Below are positions 13,415-16,260 of a stretch of 16,260 nucleotides of DNA, piece after piece; the first letter of the stretch is position 1; every line of letters begins with the position of its first letter. The notes beneath the pieces are model-generated. The model saw only the letters and a list, made by a program, of their open reading frames with translations, was not told the origin of the DNA and did no database searches. The DNA is from Flavobacteriales bacterium UBA5081 (GTDB lineage: Bacteria; Bacteroidota; Bacteroidia; Flavobacteriales_E; Vicingaceae), in NCBI GenBank assembly GCA_002415785.1, contig DIAJ01000042.1, positions 298 to 16,557 on the forward strand. Reading direction: 5' to 3'. A program made the position numbers and the translations under genes.

Positions 13415-15354
13415 AAGGCAGTTTGCTTTTAGCTTTTACTTTTATCTTTTCCTGTGCTAGCATTAGCCAAGAATTGAGTACCGACAATCGAAAAGCCGGA
13501 AAACTCTTTGAAGAAGGTCAAGCTCTCTACCAAAAGCGCCAACTAAATGAAGCAAAAGAAGTTTTAAACAAAGCATTGGAAAGAGACAATTTTGTAGAAG
13601 CAAGAACGCTTTTGGCTTATGTATATTTAGATTTGATGCAACTGCAAAATGCCAAAGAGCAATTTTCAGAAGCTATTGCAATTAATGCTAATGCGATTCC
13701 CAACAACTTATTTTTCTTGGCAGAACTTGAATTACAAGATGGGGAGTACGAAAAAGCAGCTGAACATTTTAATTTGTTTTTAGAAAGCAATCCTCAAAAC
13801 AGCGACCAAATCAACCGAAGTAATAAAGGCTTGGAGATTGTAGAGTTGGCTTTAAATGCTATAGAAAACCCTGTTCCATTTAATCCTAAGAATTTAGGTT
13901 CTGCAATTAACAGCGACAAGGCAGAATACTTTCCTTCGCTTACAGTTGACGGAAATACTTTACTCTTTACTCGAAGATTACCTTTAGAAAGTTCACCAAT
14001 TGGGTATAATGAAGATTTTTTCGTGGCTCAAAAAGATGAAAGTGGAGAATGGCTAAAAGCACAAAATATTGGTCAGCCGATTAATACGGTAAACAACGAA
14101 GGTGCTCCAAGCTTTTCTGCTGATGGGAATATGCTCATTTTTACTGCATGTGAACTCTACGGAGATTATGGAGGAAATCGTAAAGGCTACGGTAGCTGCG
14201 ACTTGTTCATCACCTTTAAAAAGGAGGCCAACAACTGGGCACGACCACAAAATTTAGGAAATACGATTAACAGCAATCATTGGGAAACACAACCTTCCTT
14301 TTCTGCAGATGGGAAAACCCTCTATTTTGTAAGGGGTAAGAGAGATCGCAGTGGACAACAAAATGGAAATATTTACGTGAGTAAGTTAAATGAAGAAGGA
14401 CGATGGTCTACTCCTGAAGCACTGAGCAACACAATAAATACTCAAGGAAACGAAGAGTCTGTTTTCATTCATCCCGACGGTAAAACTTTATATTTTTCCT
14501 CCGACGGACACTTAGGCTTGGGAGGGCTGGATATTTTTATGAGTCAGAAAGACAGCAGCGGAAAATGGTCAGAGCCTAAAAATCTAGGTTATCCAATTAA
14601 CACGCATAAAAATGAAAATAGCCTACTCGTTTCACCAAATGGAGAACTGGCCTATTTTGCTTCTGATCGTGAAGAAGGTTATGGTGATTTAGACTTATAC
14701 AGTTTCGAATTGCCACAAGAGTTTAAGCCAAATCCGGTGAGTTATTTTGCCGGAAAAATATACGATAAAAGCAATCAGCAACCTTTAGCAGCAAGATTTG
14801 AGTTAATCGATTTATCTTCAGGAGAACTTGTAATTGAATCCTACTCCAACTTAAATGGAGAATTTTTAATGGCTCTTCCATTTGGTAAAGACTACGCCTT
14901 AAATGTTTCTAAATCGGGATACTTGTTTTACTCCGATAACTTTTCCATGAAAAAGACAAATGATAACCAAGCATTCCGCAAGAATGTACCGCTTAGTCCG
15001 ATTAAAGTAGGAGAAAAAATTGTGCTTAATAACATTTTCTTTGAAACAGCTAAGTATAAACTAAAAAATGAATCTAAAGTTGAGTTAGACAAATTGGTGC
15101 AGTTTTTAGCTACTAATCCAAGCTTGAAAATTGAAGTGAGTGGACACACCGACAATGTGGGTAGTGATGCATCTAATTTAACCCTCTCAAAGAATCGGGC
15201 AAAATCAGTAGTAGACTATTTAGTTGAAAAAGGCATTAACAGCAGTAGAATTAGTTCAAAGGGTTATGGTTCTACACAACCAATAGCAGATAATAATAGT
15301 AGTGAAGGTAGAGCAAAAAACAGAAGAACAGAGTTTGAAATAATTGGAATGTAG
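13369..15354 (+). CDS. TPR-PD40-OmpA lipoprotein, PorE-like (possible T9SS component)
   Basis: A 661-residue multidomain envelope protein. The signal region is long: GSLLLAFTFIFSC, with C29 as probable lipidation site. TPR repeats lie at about 40-165. A PD40/WD40-like propeller spans about 175-448, with repeated S-x-DG-x-L-x-F and ...W...NLG-x-x-INT units. A carboxypeptidase-regulatory-like beta domain is at about 459-540, and a C-terminal OmpA peptidoglycan-binding domain at about 550-660 (NIFFETAKYKL; SGHTDN with D595; LSKNRA with R610). This order is that of PorE of Porphyromonas gingivalis, a lipoprotein linked to the type IX secretion system, but Bacteroidota carry many paralogues of similar build, so orthology is not proven. 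Start is ATG 13369, inside queE. An in-frame TTG at 13423 would still retain the hydrophobic segment. Confidence 0.9.
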   Translation: MEHQHTIAQIFKHTLKGSLLLAFTFIFSCASISQELSTDNRKAGKLFEEGQALYQKRQLNEAKEVLNKALERDNFVEARTLLAYVYLDLMQLQNAKEQFSEAIAINANAIPNNLFFLAELELQDGEYEKAAEHFNLFLESNPQNSDQINRSNKGLEIVELALNAIENPVPFNPKNLGSAINSDKAEYFPSLTVDGNTLLFTRRLPLESSPIGYNEDFFVAQKDESGEWLKAQNIGQPINTVNNEGAPSFSADGNMLIFTACELYGDYGGNRKGYGSCDLFITFKKEANNWARPQNLGNTINSNHWETQPSFSADGKTLYFVRGKRDRSGQQNGNIYVSKLNEEGRWSTPEALSNTINTQGNEESVFIHPDGKTLYFSSDGHLGLGGLDIFMSQKDSSGKWSEPKNLGYPINTHKNENSLLVSPNGELAYFASDREEGYGDLDLYSFELPQEFKPNPVSYFAGKIYDKSNQQPLAARFELIDLSSGELVIESYSNLNGEFLMALPFGKDYALNVSKSGYLFYSDNFSMKKTNDNQAFRKNVPLSPIKVGEKIVLNNIFFETAKYKLKNESKVELDKLVQFLATNPSLKIEVSGHTDNVGSDASNLTLSKNRAKSVVDYLVEKGINSSRISSKGYGSTQPIADNNSSEGRAKNRRTEFEIIGM

Positions 15355-15364
15355 TTAAAACAGA

Positions 15365-15910
15365 TTAATCGGTGATTTGGTAATCATCAACCATCTTCTC
15401 CCAATTAAACAAAAACAACTTCATAGCTTCATCCATTCTTTTTAAAAACATAGGGTTTGGAGAGTTCATCTTCTCAAAATACTCTTCTTGATATTGCCCC
15501 AACTCATATTTAAAAAACAAAGCCTTTGACATAGCATAGAGATTATTCTGACTAGGATGGTTTACTCTACCCAAATAGCTTTGATAATCACGCAACACAC
15601 TTTCCAGCTGATTGAACTCAACATTAAACACCTCTGTTAATTTTGTGATAATATGATTAATTAATCGATTATCTTGATGTGCAGGCAAATGCTTTGGAAT
15701 TTCCTTTAAATTAGCCGCTAAAACAATAAGTAAAAACTTACTGTCACTTTTAACATCTAGTTTCGGCTTAGTAACAAATTCAGGGGAGTCTTCAATCAAA
15801 CCAACTATGTCAGCAAAACCCTCATCTACTGTTTTTAAAGTAGAGTTGACAAATATGTTTGCCAGAGTATCTTCTTTTAGTTTTTTCTTACCGAAGATTT
15901 TTGTAAACAT
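15365..15910 (-). CDS. Conserved-looking hypothetical protein, mostly helical
   Basis: I do not recognise this 181-residue protein. It opens with a basic stretch (MFTKIFGKKKLKED), has no signal peptide or membrane helix, and looks largely alpha-helical. Segments of note are FADIVGLIEDSPEF at about 33-46, FLLIVLAANLKEIP at about 59-72, and an aromatic C-terminal half (YELGQYQEEYFEKM, LFLFNWEKMVDD). It is probably cytoplasmic. It converges on the OmpA-family gene with only ten bases between the stops, and has its own likely promoter upstream. Codon use looks like its neighbours. Confidence 0.75.
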   Translation of the reverse strand: MFTKIFGKKKLKEDTLANIFVNSTLKTVDEGFADIVGLIEDSPEFVTKPKLDVKSDSKFLLIVLAANLKEIPKHLPAHQDNRLINHIITKLTEVFNVEFNQLESVLRDYQSYLGRVNHPSQNNLYAMSKALFFKYELGQYQEEYFEKMNSPNPMFLKRMDEAMKLFLFNWEKMVDDYQITD

Positions 15911-15941
15911 ATTACTAACAATTGATTGATTAATGTTAAAA

Positions 15942-15949
15942 CAAAGTTA
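15942..15949 (-). promoter_or_regulatory. Bacteroidota-type -7 element (TAACTTTG) of the hypothetical gene
   Basis: An exact TAnnTTTG match on the minus strand (same octamer as before the DUF983 gene) lies 31 nt upstream of ATG 15908-15910. TTG triplets further upstream (15964-15966 and 15972-15974, minus strand) are not at the ideal -33 spacing. Confidence 0.5.
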
Positions 15950-16260
15950 GCTTAGGATTTATGCAAGGTTTCAATAGTTCTGCAAAGCTTATTAACAAAG
16001 TAATTAACAATTTTCTATTTTTGTTGAAAACTATATTGTTAATATTCGATTACAAATGCGACACAAAAAGATTACTCACTAGTTATCAACCACTTCAGAA
16101 AAAACAATATTAAAAAAAAGTCCTTATTTACTTTGCAATCAAAAACCAAAGTATTAAAGAAAAAGCGAATATGAATATCCGTTTATTTACCTTAATTGAT
16201 TTGTAATCGACTAAACTATTTTGTTTTCAACACTATATCTTTACTTTTTTCCATTGATGA
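15950..16260. other. AT-rich non-coding stretch at the right edge
   Basis: No reading frame of note in over 300 bases. It holds another TAnnTTTG match on the plus strand (TATTTTTG, 16016-16023), a direct repeat of ATTAACAA near 15991 and 16004, and a 12-bp inverted repeat pair (16046-16057 and 16199-16210). The final ATG at 16257 follows a TA-rich stretch (TATCTTTA, one mismatch to the -7 motif), so a plus-strand gene may begin there. On the minus strand a frame open at the window edge stops at 16216 after only 14 codons. Confidence 0.45.
16046..16210. repeat. Spaced 12-bp perfect inverted repeat
   Basis: TCGATTACAAAT at 16046-16057 recurs exactly as its reverse complement ATTTGTAATCGA at 16199-16210, with 141 bases between. 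The match ends abruptly at both sides. No gene lies between the arms. Confidence 0.45.

Noticed and set aside
16081..16091. DnaA box / replication origin in the AT-rich right edge
   Set aside because: TTATCAACC differs from the DnaA box consensus at two positions, and there is no cluster of such boxes or dnaA/dnaN gene.

Overview
The window looks like ordinary chromosomal DNA from a member of the Bacteroidota, probably the Flavobacteriia or a related class. The evidence is low G+C content, genes without obvious Shine-Dalgarno sequences, recurrent TAnnTTTG promoter elements just upstream of starts, and families typical of the phylum. Those families include a kelch secreted protein with gliding/T9SS-style Cys-Gly domains, a TPR/PD40/OmpA lipoprotein of PorE architecture, a PepSY-like protein, exported lipoproteins and a HisKA_2 kinase. 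I see no transposase, integrase, phage gene, tRNA, rRNA or CRISPR array.

Layout. Positions 1-5448 hold six tightly packed minus-strand genes. In transcription order they are an AIM24/TIGR00266 protein (5448-4657), an exported M23 peptidase with a LysM domain (4640-3627), a small membrane protein (3627-3292), an outer-membrane beta-barrel protein (3261-2527), a YbdG/MscM-type mechanosensitive channel (2530-1271), and a secreted kelch protein that runs off the left edge (1241-<1). Stop/start overlaps (TAATG near 3627, ATGA at 2527-2530) suggest translational coupling.

From 5549 the genes are on the plus strand: a membrane-anchored SRPBCC-GyrI-like fusion, a lipoprotein of a family often mislabelled 'septum formation inhibitor Maf', a CHASE-domain histidine kinase, a PIN-PhoH ATPase, and a PepSY-like exported protein followed by a clear intrinsic terminator. 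A second plus-strand cluster (11326-12688) encodes a DUF983 zinc-ribbon membrane protein, a cytoplasmic single-domain rhodanese, a rhodanese lipoprotein that is its paralogue, and a conserved small two-helix membrane protein. After a likely promoter come queE (7-deazaguanine/queuosine precursor synthesis) and, overlapping it by 46 bp, the PorE-like OmpA-family lipoprotein. A minus-strand gene of unknown function (15910-15365) converges on it, and the last 350 bases are AT-rich non-coding sequence.

Taken together this is an envelope-oriented housekeeping region: cell-wall hydrolysis, osmotic release, peptidoglycan anchoring of the outer membrane or T9SS, and sulfur or redox chemistry on both sides of the inner membrane. 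I found no convincing new defence or mobile system. The most interesting leads are the cytoplasm/envelope rhodanese pair with its small membrane partners, the coupled AIM24-M23-barrel-MscM cluster, and the PorE-like gene embedded in the end of queE.
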